NCBI RefSeq assembly: GCF_000230735.2 | Contig: NC_019962.1 | Location: 2,666,001 to 2,730,000 of the forward strand | DNA length: 64,000 bases | DNA from: Natrinema pellirubrum DSM 15624 | GTDB lineage: Archaea > Halobacteriota > Halobacteria > Halobacteriales > Natrialbaceae | Reading direction: 5' to 3' | Shown: piece by piece, positions 31,160 through 40,011 of the stretch | How positions within the stretch are numbered: position 1 is the stretch's first letter | Layout of the letters: every line of letters starts with the position of its first letter | Program-made: the position numbers and the translations under genes | The notes under the pieces: generated by a model | What the model was told of the DNA's origin: nothing | The model's database searches: none | The model's input: the letters and a program-made list of their open reading frames with translations, nothing else

Positions 31160-32338
31160 TCAGTCGTCGTCGGAGGTCACAGCCGCGTCGGTCTCGTCCT
31201 CGCGGTGGTCGGCGGGGAACCACGCGAGGTCGTGATCGGCGGTGACCCGGACCCCGACGCGTTCGTCAAGATCGATCCGGTCGGAGTGGTTGTGCATGCA
31301 CTCGATCGTTTCGCCGCCGTCGAGTTCGACCCGATAGAGGACCGTCGGACCGAGATAGCGGCGGTAGACGACCCGGCCGTCGGCCTCCGCCCCCTCTGCG
31401 GGGTAGGCCGTCACGTCGTCGGGCCGCACCAGCAGGTCGACGATGCTGCCGTCGTACTGGTGGGCGAGCCCGTTGACGTCGTCGCGGAGGACGCGCCCGA
31501 GCGCGGTATCGACGTGATCGCCATGGACCTCGCCCGGGAGGAAACTGGCATGGCCGAGAAAGCCCGCGACGAACCGTGATTCGGGCTGTTGGAAGACCCG
31601 CTGTGGGGTGTCGATCTGTTCGATGTCGCCGTCGTTCATCACGGCGACTCGGTCGGAGATCGACAGCGCCTCCTCCTGATCGTGAGTGACCGAAACCGCG
31701 GTCACGCCCGTTTCTTTGATGATCCGGCGGACCTCCTCGCGCATCTCGACGCGGAGGTCCACGTCCAGATTCGAGAAGGGCTCGTCGAGCAACAGCATCT
31801 CCGGCTCGGGCGCGAGCGATCGGGCGAGCGCGATCCGCTGTTGCTGGCCACCCGAGAGTTCGTCCGGGTGGTCGTCGCCGTGGTCGGCAAGCCCGACGAG
31901 TTCGAGCAGTTCGTCGACACGGGCGTCGCGCTCGCTCTCCGTCCAGTCTTTCAGCCCGAAGGCGACGTTTTCGCGTGCGCTCAGATGTGGAAAGAGGGCG
32001 AAGTCTTGAAAGACGACCCCGACGTCGCGTTGTTCCGGCGGCACGAACCGGCCCTCACCGGCGACGGTGTCGCCTTCCAATCGAACCCGGCCGTCGTTGG
32101 GTCGCTCGAGGCCGGCGATCAGCCGGAGCGTCGTGGTCTTCCCACAGCCGGAGGGGCCAAGCAGGGTCAAGATTTCGCCGTCGCGAACTGACAGCGACAG
32201 GTCGCCGATGACGTCCTCGCTGCCGTATCGCTTGGCGATGCCGTCGAGCTCGAGGACCGCCTCATCGGCCGTCGGCGCTCCAGTAGGTTCCCGCGTTCCG
32301 TCCTCGGCGGCCGTAGTAAGTAGGTGTCCGTTCGCCAT
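31160..32338 (-). CDS. ABC transporter ATPase, Fe3+/CysA-PotA type
   Basis: This 392-residue nucleotide-binding subunit has Walker A GPSGCGKTT (61-69), signature LSGGQQQ (161-167), Walker B MLLLDEP (181-187) and a switch His in SVTHDQEEA. A C-terminal TOBE-like regulatory domain follows (VDLLVRPDDVTAYPAEG, then RVVYRRYLGPTVLYRVE). This fits importers of ferric iron, spermidine/putrescine or sulfate. ATG 32338 is chosen; the longer upstream frame is Arg-rich. No permease or binding protein gene is adjacent, so it is an orphan here. A TTTAGG-N4-CCTAAA palindrome lies between TATA and start, which favours iron transport. Confidence 0.9.
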   Translation of the reverse strand: MANGHLLTTAAEDGTREPTGAPTADEAVLELDGIAKRYGSEDVIGDLSLSVRDGEILTLLGPSGCGKTTTLRLIAGLERPNDGRVRLEGDTVAGEGRFVPPEQRDVGVVFQDFALFPHLSARENVAFGLKDWTESERDARVDELLELVGLADHGDDHPDELSGGQQQRIALARSLAPEPEMLLLDEPFSNLDVDLRVEMREEVRRIIKETGVTAVSVTHDQEEALSISDRVAVMNDGDIEQIDTPQRVFQQPESRFVAGFLGHASFLPGEVHGDHVDTALGRVLRDDVNGLAHQYDGSIVDLLVRPDDVTAYPAEGAEADGRVVYRRYLGPTVLYRVELDGGETIECMHNHSDRIDLDERVGVRVTADHDLAWFPADHREDETDAAVTSDDD

Positions 32339-32372
32339 GGGTCCTCTCCGGCGTCTGCCGGCGTACATTCCC

Positions 32373-32388
32373 TTTAGGCGGCCCTAAA
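32373..32388. promoter_or_regulatory. Candidate DtxR-type iron operator for the ABC ATPase gene
   Basis: TTTAGG-CGGC-CCTAAA is a 16-bp interrupted palindrome. It lies just downstream of the minus-strand TATA (complement of CTTATAATT, about 32391-32399), near the expected transcription start and 35 bp before ATG 32338. Form and place suit repression by an iron-responsive DtxR-family protein. Confidence 0.6.
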
Positions 32389-32427
32389 ACACTTATAATT
32401 GCCGGTCGGCTCCCAGTCGCTGGGAGC

Positions 32428-32898
32428 CTAGAGTTCGACGCCGCTCGGGATCAGGCTGTGCTGGCGAAGCAGGCTCCCGTCGTCGTCGTAGACGAGGAAC
32501 GTTCCCTTGTCGTAGCTGACGAACTGGTCGCCATCGAGCGTGATCGTGACCTCGTAGCGGCCGTCGTCCTCGGCGGCCGCCTCGCCGTAGCCCCGGGCCG
32601 CGCGGATGAACTGCAGGACGTCGTCAGCGTCCTCGTTGAGTTCGAGAATGAACTCGCCGGTGACCCGGTTGGTCACGCTCACGACTCCCTGAGTGTCGTC
32701 CCCGAGCGGCCCCTGGAGCCGGAGTGCGACGTCGGTCTCGCTCGCGTCGAGGACGTCGCCGTCGGGGCCAGTCAGGCGCTCGCGAAGCATCGTCGCCGGG
32801 CCGGTGAAGTCGATCGATACCGATGGCTTGCGTGGTTCGCCGTCGGTTTCGACCCAGTCGATGTGCGTGACGTCTAGCGTGAAGTGCTCGCGCCTCAT
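32428..32898 (-). CDS. Haloarchaeal conserved protein (DUF5793-like)
   Basis: This 156-residue acidic protein starts MRREHFTLDVTHIDWVETDG and continues GPATMLRERLTGPDGDVLDA, GVVSVTNRVTGEFILELNED and ITLDGDQFVSYDKGTFLVYD. It is probably a single beta-rich cytoplasmic domain. I recognise it as a family confined to haloarchaea, with no known role. ATG 32898 is preferred to the GTG-led Arg-rich upstream extension. A GTATGAACG-N15-CGTTCATAC palindrome lies about 30 bp upstream of the start. Confidence 0.8.
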   Translation of the reverse strand: MRREHFTLDVTHIDWVETDGEPRKPSVSIDFTGPATMLRERLTGPDGDVLDASETDVALRLQGPLGDDTQGVVSVTNRVTGEFILELNEDADDVLQFIRAARGYGEAAAEDDGRYEVTITLDGDQFVSYDKGTFLVYDDDGSLLRQHSLIPSGVEL

Positions 32899-32926
32899 TC
32901 CGTACGCGGTAGTTCGGACTCCCACG

Positions 32927-32959
32927 GTATGAACGTAACGCACAGCAACCCGTTCATAC
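32927..32959. promoter_or_regulatory. Palindrome upstream of the DUF5793-like gene
   Basis: GTATGAACG (32927-32935) and CGTTCATAC (32951-32959) are perfect 9-bp inverted repeats with a 15-base spacer, 29 bp upstream of the minus-strand ATG. This is an operator or 5' UTR hairpin candidate. Confidence 0.4.
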
Positions 32960-33069
32960 GACGGGGTCGACGCACGTCGCCTCGCCGTCGCACGCGCTAC
33001 GTCGATCGGTGATCGAAACGGCCGCCTCATTTATGCCGGTCGCGTCCGGACTGTCACGGAGCCCTGATC

Positions 33070-34926
33070 ATGGACCAGCGGGACACGACTCCTCGAGCCG
33101 ACGACGAGCCGGCGGTCGCGGGCGCGACCGATAGCGCAGCCGACGGGGCCATCGAGGAGATCGCGGAACCGGCCGCGGCCGCGGGCGGCGACGCCGAGGA
33201 TTCGACGATCGAGACCGCGCGGCGGGTCGTCCGGCGGGTCGTCGAGACGCTCCGTGGATCGACCGTCGATGTCGGCGACTACGAACCGGACACGCACGGG
33301 CCGCTCGTCGAACTCGACGATCCCGGAGACCTCGAGGTGATCGAACGCTACTGGGTCGACGCCCCCTTCTCGTACATCACGATCGGCTACGATCACGAGG
33401 CCAACGAACACCGCTACCGGCCCGTCGAACCGCGGCTGCGCGATGACGAAGCGGTGCTGCTCGAGACGCTGTTCGAGGACGTCCGCGATCCGCTCCTGTA
33501 TCGCGCCGAGGACGGCGACGACGTCGAGTCTTTGCTCCGGGAGACGGTCCGCGAGTACCTCGAGCGCTACGGTGCCGCGGTCGACACCGCGACGTTCTAT
33601 CGCCTGTTTTACTACCTCTACCGGGATTTCCGGGGCTACGGCCGGCTCGCGCCGATCATGCACGATCCCCACGTCGAGGACGTCTCCTGTGACGGCTACG
33701 AGCTGCCGATCTTCGTCTATCACGACGAGTACACCGACATCGAGACCGACGTCTCGTTCGAGGCGGACGCGCTCGATCGGTTCGTCGTCGGACTCGCCCA
33801 ACACTCGGGGCGACACATCTCGATCGGCGATCCGATGGTCGAGACGACCCTGCCGGACGGCTCGCGGGCCGAACTCGCGCTCGGTGAGGAGGTCACTCCC
33901 CGCGGCTCGGCCTTTACCATCCGCAAGTACGCCGACGAGCCGTTCACCCCGATCGACCTGCTCGAGTACGGGACCTTCGGCGTCGAACAGTTGGCCTACC
34001 TCTGGCTGGCGATCGAACACAACAAGAGTCTGATCTTCGCGGGCGGGACCGCCTCGGGGAAGACGACGAGCATGAACGCCGTCTCGATGTTCGTCCCGCC
34101 CCGGTCGAAGGTGGTGACGATCGAGGACACCCGCGAACTGCAACTCTCTCACGACAACTGGCTCTCCGCGATCACCCGCGAGCGGGTCCACGAGGGGACC
34201 GACGTGACGATGTACGATCTGCTGCGATCGGCGCTGCGTCACCGCCCGGAGTACATCGTCGTCGGCGAGGTCCGCGGCGAGGAGGCGATGACGCTCTTCC
34301 AGGCCATGAACACCGGCCACACGACCTATTCGACGATGCACGCCGACTCGGTCCAGACGGCGATCAACCGCCTCGAGAGCGAGCCGATCAACGTTCCCCG
34401 ATCGATGGTCCAGAGTCTCGACATCCTCTCGGTCCAGACCCTGACCCGGGCCGGCGACGGGCGCGTGCGCCGCAACAAGGTCCTCGCCGAGATCGAGGGC
34501 GTCGACCAGCGTACTGGCGAACTCGACTACTCGACGGCCTACAGCTGGGACAGCGAGAGCGACAGCTTTCGGAGCGCCAAGAGCCGCGTCCTCTCGGAGA
34601 TCCGCGACGAACGTGGCTGGAGCCAGACGGAGTTGCTCGCCGAACTCGAGAACCGCAAGCAGTTCCTCGAGTACCTCCGCGAGAACGGGATCAGCGACTA
34701 CCGACGGTTCACCGCCATGGTCAACGAGTACTACAGCGACAAGGCGGGCGTCCTCGAGCGGATCGGGGTCGAGAGCCGGCTCGAGGCCGAAGACGGGGCC
34801 GACGAGGGGCACGGGGACGAGAACCGAACCGGAGGCGAGGACGGGCTCGCGGACGGGAGTGTTCCGGCCGCCGACTCCGATGCTGCGGACTCGAGCGGGG
34901 GACCGGACGTCCCTCGGGACCGATGA
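33070..34926 (+). CDS. Type II/IV secretion (TadA/PilB-type) ATPase
   Basis: This 618-residue hexameric motor ATPase probably drives assembly of type IV pili or a related filament. Walker A is GGTASGKT (325-332), followed by the Asp box IEDTRELQL, the secretion-ATPase Walker B YIVVGEVRGEEAMTLFQAM and the His box TGHTTYSTMHADS. The N-terminus is low-complexity acidic (about 60 residues), and there is a long C-terminal acidic tail. It overlaps the next gene by ATGA, so the two are coupled. No prepilin gene was recognised nearby. Confidence 0.93.
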   Translation: MDQRDTTPRADDEPAVAGATDSAADGAIEEIAEPAAAAGGDAEDSTIETARRVVRRVVETLRGSTVDVGDYEPDTHGPLVELDDPGDLEVIERYWVDAPFSYITIGYDHEANEHRYRPVEPRLRDDEAVLLETLFEDVRDPLLYRAEDGDDVESLLRETVREYLERYGAAVDTATFYRLFYYLYRDFRGYGRLAPIMHDPHVEDVSCDGYELPIFVYHDEYTDIETDVSFEADALDRFVVGLAQHSGRHISIGDPMVETTLPDGSRAELALGEEVTPRGSAFTIRKYADEPFTPIDLLEYGTFGVEQLAYLWLAIEHNKSLIFAGGTASGKTTSMNAVSMFVPPRSKVVTIEDTRELQLSHDNWLSAITRERVHEGTDVTMYDLLRSALRHRPEYIVVGEVRGEEAMTLFQAMNTGHTTYSTMHADSVQTAINRLESEPINVPRSMVQSLDILSVQTLTRAGDGRVRRNKVLAEIEGVDQRTGELDYSTAYSWDSESDSFRSAKSRVLSEIRDERGWSQTELLAELENRKQFLEYLRENGISDYRRFTAMVNEYYSDKAGVLERIGVESRLEAEDGADEGHGDENRTGGEDGLADGSVPAADSDAADSSGGPDVPRDR

Positions 34927-36989
34927 GACTGGTCCCTTTCCTCCCGCTGGCGCTCGCACTGGCGTGTCTCGTCCCGATCGCGGCGGCGAGATACGTCGCC
35001 CGGGTCGATCGCGTTCTCGCCCGGATCGCGAATCGCTGCTTCGGGTCCCACGTCGATCTGTTTCGCGGCGAGCGACCGGACCGACGGGCGGCCCTGCGGG
35101 CCGCACAGCTCCCGACGACCGATCGCGAGTACGGGGCGACGACGCTGCTGTACGCCACGATCGCCACCGTCGTCGGTGCCGTCCTCGGGATCTACGCCGG
35201 CTGGGGACTGCTGTCGCTGCTCGCGATCGATCCCGAGACCATCCGGGCAGCGGTCCCGGGACCCCTCGCGTTCCTCGCGGGGCTGGCCGGTGTCCCGTCG
35301 CTGTCCGCGATCGAACTCGCCGCGCTCTTGCTCGGCTCGGCGGTGACCGTCGGGGCCGTCGCCGGCGCGGGGACCTACTGGTTCCGGTGGTGGTATCCGA
35401 GCTACCTCGCGGACGGCCGTGCCCGCCGAATCGAGGCGAGTCTCCCCGCGGCCGTCGCCTTCCTCTATGCCCTCTCGAAGAGCGGGATGGCCGTCCCCGA
35501 TGCAGTCCGGGTCCTCGCCGACCAGGAGGACACCTACGGCGAGGTCGCCGCCGAGTTCTCGGTCGCGGTCAGGGAGATGGACACGTTCGGTACCGACGTG
35601 ATCACCGCCCTCGAGACGATGGGGCGGCGCTCGCCGAGCCCCCAGTTCCGGGAGTTCACCGAGAACCTCGTCGGCGTCCTCCGGAGCGGACAGCCCCTCT
35701 CGACGTTCCTCGAGCGCCAGTATCGAGACTACCGGGAGGAGGCCGAGTCCCAGCAAGAGAGCGCGCTCGGGCTGCTCGCGACGCTTGCCGAAGCCTACGT
35801 CACGGTGCTGGTCGCCGGGCCGCTCTTTCTGATCACCATCCTCGTGGTCATCGGGATCGCCGCGGGCGAGACGTTCGGGCAACTGCAGCTCCTCGTCTAC
35901 CTGTTCCTGCCGCTTGCAAACCTCGGGTTCGTCGTTTACCTGAGTACGGTAACCGAGGACCTCACGCCGGGCCGTGGCTCCAGCGGAGGTGAACAGGCCC
36001 TCGAGTCCCCGTCGGTCGACGCCGTCCCGACCGAACGCGCCCCCGATCTGCCGGGGGCGCGGCCGCATCCCAACGTCGAGCGCGTTCGGTACTACCGGCG
36101 GCTCCGTGGCCTTCGAGAGCGGCTCGGGCAGCCACTCCGAACGCTCGTCGGACGGCCGTCGCTGACGTTCGTGATTACCGTTCCCCTCGTCCTCGCGGCG
36201 TTCGTCGGTCGCCACTCGCCCCTCGCGGGCGAGGTCGCCGTGACCGCGGTCGACGACACCATCGCAGTCGGGGCGCTGTTCGCGATCGGCGTCTTCGCGG
36301 TCGCCGAGGAGGTTCGGCGTCGCCGGCTCTCGGCGATCGAGGCCGCGGTGCCGGACCTGCTCGATCGACTCGCCAGCGCCAACGAGGCCGGATCCTCGAT
36401 CGTCGCGGCGATCGACCGCGTCCGGGACTCCGAACTCGGGCCGCTCGGCGACGAACTCGACCGCGTCTGGGCCGACGTCGAGTGGGGTGCGGACCTTCAG
36501 ACCGCGCTCCGCCGGTTCGAGGGTCGCGTCGGCACCCGGTCGGTCTCCCGGGTCGTGACGCTGCTGACCGAATCGATGGCGGCCAGCGGCAACCTCGGGA
36601 CCACGCTTCGCATCGCCGCTCGCGGCGCCGCCGCCGACCGTCGACTCGAGCGCGAACGCCGGCAAGCGATGCTCGAGTACGTGGTCGTCGTCTACGTCTC
36701 CTTTCTGGTCTTTCTGTTCATCATCGGCGTGCTGTCGGGCTATCTCCTGCCGAACCTCCCGACCGAGGGGGCGGAGATCGCCTCGGGGACCGGCACGACC
36801 GAACTGGGAGGTCTCTCGGGAGGCGACGCCGAGGCCTACGCGACGCTGTTTTACCACGCGACGCTGGTACAGGGGCTGCTGTCGGGACTGATCGCCGGCC
36901 AGTTGAGTACCGGCGACGTCAGGGCCGGCGCGAAACACGCCGCGATCATGCTCGCACTTACCATCGGGCTCTTCACGGTCGTCCTGTGA
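34923..36989 (+). CDS. Type II secretion F-domain membrane platform (TadC/PilC type)
   Basis: This 688-residue membrane protein has two T2SSF domains. The first (RIEASLPAAVAFLYALSKSG to QESALGLLATLAEAYVTVLV) is followed by helices. A second follows a Pro/Gly-rich linker (AIEAAVPDLLDRLASANEAG to LERERRQAMLEYVVVVYVSF), with helices near the end. Together with the preceding ATPase it makes the membrane base of a pilus-like machine. The start overlaps the ATPase stop (ATGA, 34923-34926). The TGA stop at 36987 begins a repeated inverted-repeat element. Confidence 0.9.
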   Translation: MRLVPFLPLALALACLVPIAAARYVARVDRVLARIANRCFGSHVDLFRGERPDRRAALRAAQLPTTDREYGATTLLYATIATVVGAVLGIYAGWGLLSLLAIDPETIRAAVPGPLAFLAGLAGVPSLSAIELAALLLGSAVTVGAVAGAGTYWFRWWYPSYLADGRARRIEASLPAAVAFLYALSKSGMAVPDAVRVLADQEDTYGEVAAEFSVAVREMDTFGTDVITALETMGRRSPSPQFREFTENLVGVLRSGQPLSTFLERQYRDYREEAESQQESALGLLATLAEAYVTVLVAGPLFLITILVVIGIAAGETFGQLQLLVYLFLPLANLGFVVYLSTVTEDLTPGRGSSGGEQALESPSVDAVPTERAPDLPGARPHPNVERVRYYRRLRGLRERLGQPLRTLVGRPSLTFVITVPLVLAAFVGRHSPLAGEVAVTAVDDTIAVGALFAIGVFAVAEEVRRRRLSAIEAAVPDLLDRLASANEAGSSIVAAIDRVRDSELGPLGDELDRVWADVEWGADLQTALRRFEGRVGTRSVSRVVTLLTESMAASGNLGTTLRIAARGAAADRRLERERRQAMLEYVVVVYVSFLVFLFIIGVLSGYLLPNLPTEGAEIASGTGTTELGGLSGGDAEAYATLFYHATLVQGLLSGLIAGQLSTGDVRAGAKHAAIMLALTIGLFTVVL

Positions 36990-37068
36990 TACGGTCTCCT
37001 GTCAGTCATTGCCGATGGGACCGCGACCGCCCTGCGATCCCAGGGACATCGAGACAGCGAACCGTCCG
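36987..37068. repeat. Degenerate inverted-repeat element starting in a stop codon (copy 3)
   Basis: The left arm ATACGGTCTCCTGTC (36989-37003) pairs poorly with GACAGCGAACCGTCC (37053-37067), about 10 of 15, but starts with the same TGATACGG as copies at 21916 and 54977, in the TGA of the upstream gene. Confidence 0.4.
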
Positions 37069-37240
37069 AGGCGTTGACCGGCGATGAGAAACCCTTTAGT
37101 CTCCGACCCCGGAAGCGGTAGTGGGAAGCGCACGGCCGCAAATCCGACTCCGCCGCCCGCTCTTTGGGGCGGCTTGGGATTGCGGAAGTGCAGACGAGAG
37201 CAGTACAACGCAGCGGTCAGTGCGATTCCTATCCTCAACA

Positions 37241-37714
37241 ATGGCACGAATGCACACCCGCCGACGCGGCTCGTCCGGTTCGGACAAGCCCTCGGCAGAC
37301 GAACCACCGGAGTGGAGCGACGTCGACCCAGAAGACATCGAATCGCGGGTCGTCGAACTGGCCGAGCAGGGTCACGACCCGAGCCAGATCGGGATGAAGC
37401 TGCGTGACGAGGGCGTCACCGGCACCCCGATTCCGGACGTCAAGCTGGCGACCGGGAAGAAAATCACCGAGATCCTCGAGGAGAACGACGCGCGAGCGGA
37501 CATCCCCGAGGACCTCTGGAACCTGATGGAGCGTGCGGTGCGCCTGCGCGAACACGTCCAGCAGAACCAGCAGGACCACCAGAACAAACGCGCTCTGCAG
37601 AACACCGAAGCGAAGGTCCGTCGCCTGGCCGACTACTACCGCGGCGACGAACTCGAGCCTGACTTCACGTACACGCCCGAACTCGCGAAGGAACTCATCG
37701 AAGACGCCGAGTAA
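37241..37714 (+). CDS. rps15: 30S ribosomal protein S15 (uS15)
   Basis: This 157-residue protein is of the archaeal/eukaryotic uS15 (S13e) type. The N-terminal extension MARMHTRRRGSSGSDKP precedes the S15 core (YSPELAKELI-like end, here YTPELAKELIEDAE, and KRALQNTEAKVRRLADYYRG). It binds 16S rRNA early in small-subunit assembly. ATG 37241 fits the conserved MARMH start. It is the first gene of a four-gene operon with the RecJ-like gene (6 nt later), pcc1 and rps3ae. Confidence 0.96.
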   Translation: MARMHTRRRGSSGSDKPSADEPPEWSDVDPEDIESRVVELAEQGHDPSQIGMKLRDEGVTGTPIPDVKLATGKKITEILEENDARADIPEDLWNLMERAVRLREHVQQNQQDHQNKRALQNTEAKVRRLADYYRGDELEPDFTYTPELAKELIEDAE

Positions 37715-37720
37715 CGCCAC

Positions 37721-38935
37721 ATGGCAACCGAGGGTCGATCCGCACCGTCGTCGTCCGCCACGACCGCGCTCGAGAGCGCCGGCTTCGTCCGGCTGATCGC
37801 GCGGGCCGACGGCGACGCCATCGCCGCCAGCGCCCTCCTCGCGAGGGCGCTTGCCGAGCGCGATACGCCGTATCAGATCACCGTCGGCCGGACGATCGCC
37901 GAGCGGGCGCGGCGCATGCGCGCGCCGACCGCCGACGGCGACGCCACGGTCGTCGTCGGCACCGCTGACGCGGCTGCCACCGATGCGATCCGGCTACCGG
38001 CGACCGACCGACCCGCGGCGCTCGAGGCCGTCGATCTCGTCCGCGATCTCGGCACGATTCCGGATCCAGTCCTCGCGCTGGCCGGCGTCGTCGCCGCCGG
38101 GGGCGACCCCGGCGCGGGCGAAAGCGAGTGGCTCGTCGAACGCGCGCTCGAGCGCGGCGTCGTCGACCGGCGACCCGGCGTCGCGGTGCCGACCGCCGAT
38201 CCGGTCGACGGACTCGCCCACTCGACGCGGCTGCACGCGCCGTGGTCCGGCGACCCGGAGGCGACGCGCGAGGCGCTCGCCGACCTCGCCGCCGATCCCG
38301 ACGCGCTCGAGGCGGACGATCGCCGCGCGATCGGATCGCTGGTCGCGCTCGATACCGTCGGTGCCGACGCGGCGACCGACGCCGCCGCCGAGGCGATCGG
38401 CCGGGCGCTCCGGCCCTACGCCACGCCCGAGGCCGCCGTCGCGACGCTGGGCGGCTTCGCCGACGTCCTCGCGGCACTGGCCCGGACCGAGCCCGGCACC
38501 GCAACGGCGCTCGCGCTCGGCCACGACGTCCGCGACCGGGCGCTCGAGGGCTGGCGCGATCACGGCCGCCGCGCCCACGCGGCGCTTGCCGACGCCTCGA
38601 TCGACCGCTACGACGGGCTGGTCGTCGTCGACGTCGACGACGCCCCCGTCGAGACGGTCGCACGGCTCGCGGTCGACTTCCGGTCGCCGGAGCCGGCCGC
38701 CCTCGCACTCGGCGAGGACGAGGCTGCGATCGCGACCCGCGACGCCGACGCTCTCGGCGCGGCGCTTGAGGCGATTTCGCGGGACCTCGCGGATGCGGTC
38801 CCGGCGACCGACACGGCTGAGCCCGACGCCGATGGCGGCGTCGAATACGACGTCGGCCATCGCCGCGGCTACCTGCGCTTCGGCCCCGGACTCGAGGACG
38901 AGACGATCGTCACGACAGCGAGGGAACTGCTATGA
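37721..38935 (+). CDS. RecJ-like DHH-family protein with degenerate catalytic motifs
   Basis: This 404-residue protein has the general DHH/RecJ layout: an N-terminal domain beginning VRLIARADGDAIAASALLAR, where active proteins have a His and Asp pair (xHxDADG), and a C-terminal DHHA1-like part (YDGLVVVDVDDAPVETVARL, EYDVGHRRGYLRFG). The DHH triad itself is not visible; LPATDRPAAL stands where it should. It is probably inactive as a nuclease, like Cdc45-type relatives, and may act in DNA replication or in tRNA/RNA quality control. It lies between rps15 and pcc1, overlapping pcc1 by 4 nt. Confidence 0.75.
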   Translation: MATEGRSAPSSSATTALESAGFVRLIARADGDAIAASALLARALAERDTPYQITVGRTIAERARRMRAPTADGDATVVVGTADAAATDAIRLPATDRPAALEAVDLVRDLGTIPDPVLALAGVVAAGGDPGAGESEWLVERALERGVVDRRPGVAVPTADPVDGLAHSTRLHAPWSGDPEATREALADLAADPDALEADDRRAIGSLVALDTVGADAATDAAAEAIGRALRPYATPEAAVATLGGFADVLAALARTEPGTATALALGHDVRDRALEGWRDHGRRAHAALADASIDRYDGLVVVDVDDAPVETVARLAVDFRSPEPAALALGEDEAAIATRDADALGAALEAISRDLADAVPATDTAEPDADGGVEYDVGHRRGYLRFGPGLEDETIVTTARELL

Positions 38936-39222
38936 GCCGGCGAGCGACGATCCGGACGACCCACGACGACGCAGCGCTGGTCGCACGGGCGCTCGAGCCG
39001 GACAACACCGACGAGATGGCGACGACGGTCGACGACGGCACGGTCGTCACGCGGATCGACCGCGAGACGACCAGCGGCCTGCAGTCGACGGTCGACGACT
39101 ACGTCGTCAACCTCGCCGTCGCGATCGACGTCGCGTCGACGGCGCGAACCGAACAGGACGACCGACCGACGGACACGGGACCTGTGTCCGACCACGACAC
39201 CGATACAACATACAATGAGTGA
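38932..39222 (+). CDS. pcc1: KEOPS complex subunit Pcc1
   Basis: This 96-residue small alpha/beta protein includes ATIRTTHDDAALVARALEPD, IDRETTSGLQSTVDDYVVNL and AVAIDVASTA, the Pcc1 fold pattern. It dimerises the KEOPS complex that installs threonylcarbamoyl adenosine (t6A37) in tRNAs reading ANN codons. It overlaps the RecJ-like gene by ATGA and rps3ae by 8 nt, so all three are coupled. The C-terminal tail is acidic and longer than usual. Confidence 0.9.
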   Translation: MSRRATIRTTHDDAALVARALEPDNTDEMATTVDDGTVVTRIDRETTSGLQSTVDDYVVNLAVAIDVASTARTEQDDRPTDTGPVSDHDTDTTYNE

Positions 39223-39835
39223 ACGATCAGTTTCACGCGCGAAACAGGAGAAGCGGTGGTACACCGTCCTGGCACCCGAACAGTTCGACCGCCAGGAACT
39301 CGGCGAAACCCCCGCTGACGAACCGGAGAAAGTCTACGACCGAACCATCGAAACGACGCTTGGCGACCTCAACAACAACGCCAGCGAGAACAACACGAAG
39401 CTGACCTTCAAGATCACGGACGTCGGCAGCGACTCGGCCTACACCGAGTTCGTCGAGCACTCGCTGACGCGGGACTACCTGCGCTCGCTCGTCCGACGCG
39501 GTGCCTCCAAGATCGAGGCCTACGTCACCGTCCTCACGACGGACGACTACCGCGTCCAGATCCAGCCCGTCGCCTTCACGACCAAGAAGGCCGACGCGAG
39601 CCAGGAGAAGGCCATCCGCGAGCAGATGGTCGAGATGATCGAGGAAGCCGCCGAGGAGCGCTCCTTCGAGGAACTCGTCGACAGCGTCGTCGAAGGTCGT
39701 CTCTCCTCCGCCATCTACGGCGAGGCCAAGACGATCTACCCGCTGCGACGCGTCGAGATCCAGAAGACCACCCTCGAGGCCCACCCCGAGGAAGTCGCCG
39801 AAGAGGAAGCGACCGCGGTCGACGTCGAGGACTGA
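39215..39835 (+). CDS. rps3ae: 30S ribosomal protein S3Ae (eS1)
   Basis: This 206-residue archaeal/eukaryal small-subunit protein has MSERSVSRAKQEKRWYTVLA as a conserved start, followed by the KWYTVLAPE-like region, ETTLGDLNNNASENNTKLTF, and RREVEIQKTTLEAHPEEV-like residues near the end (LRRVEIQKTTLEAHPEEVAE). It sits near the mRNA exit on the 30S subunit. It is the last gene of the operon with rps15, the RecJ-like gene and pcc1. Confidence 0.95.
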   Translation: MSERSVSRAKQEKRWYTVLAPEQFDRQELGETPADEPEKVYDRTIETTLGDLNNNASENNTKLTFKITDVGSDSAYTEFVEHSLTRDYLRSLVRRGASKIEAYVTVLTTDDYRVQIQPVAFTTKKADASQEKAIREQMVEMIEEAAEERSFEELVDSVVEGRLSSAIYGEAKTIYPLRRVEIQKTTLEAHPEEVAEEEATAVDVED

Positions 39836-40011
39836 CCGCGATCGGCGCGGCTCGTCATCGCTCGCCCGACCGAAATTTCGTATTTTGACGACGACCTGAA
39901 CCGTGAGCCGTCGCTATTCCGGCTCGCCCGAACCGACGCAGCTACCGGTGGGCAGCGCCGCCGCCGCTCCGCTCGAGGTGGTCGCCGATCGCTCGAGCGA
40001 GTAGCTGGCCG

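Noticed and set aside
33031-35106. 691-codon minus-strand frame opposite the secretion ATPase
   Set aside because: It is a shadow of the plus-strand gene; the Walker motifs of the plus frame are unambiguous.
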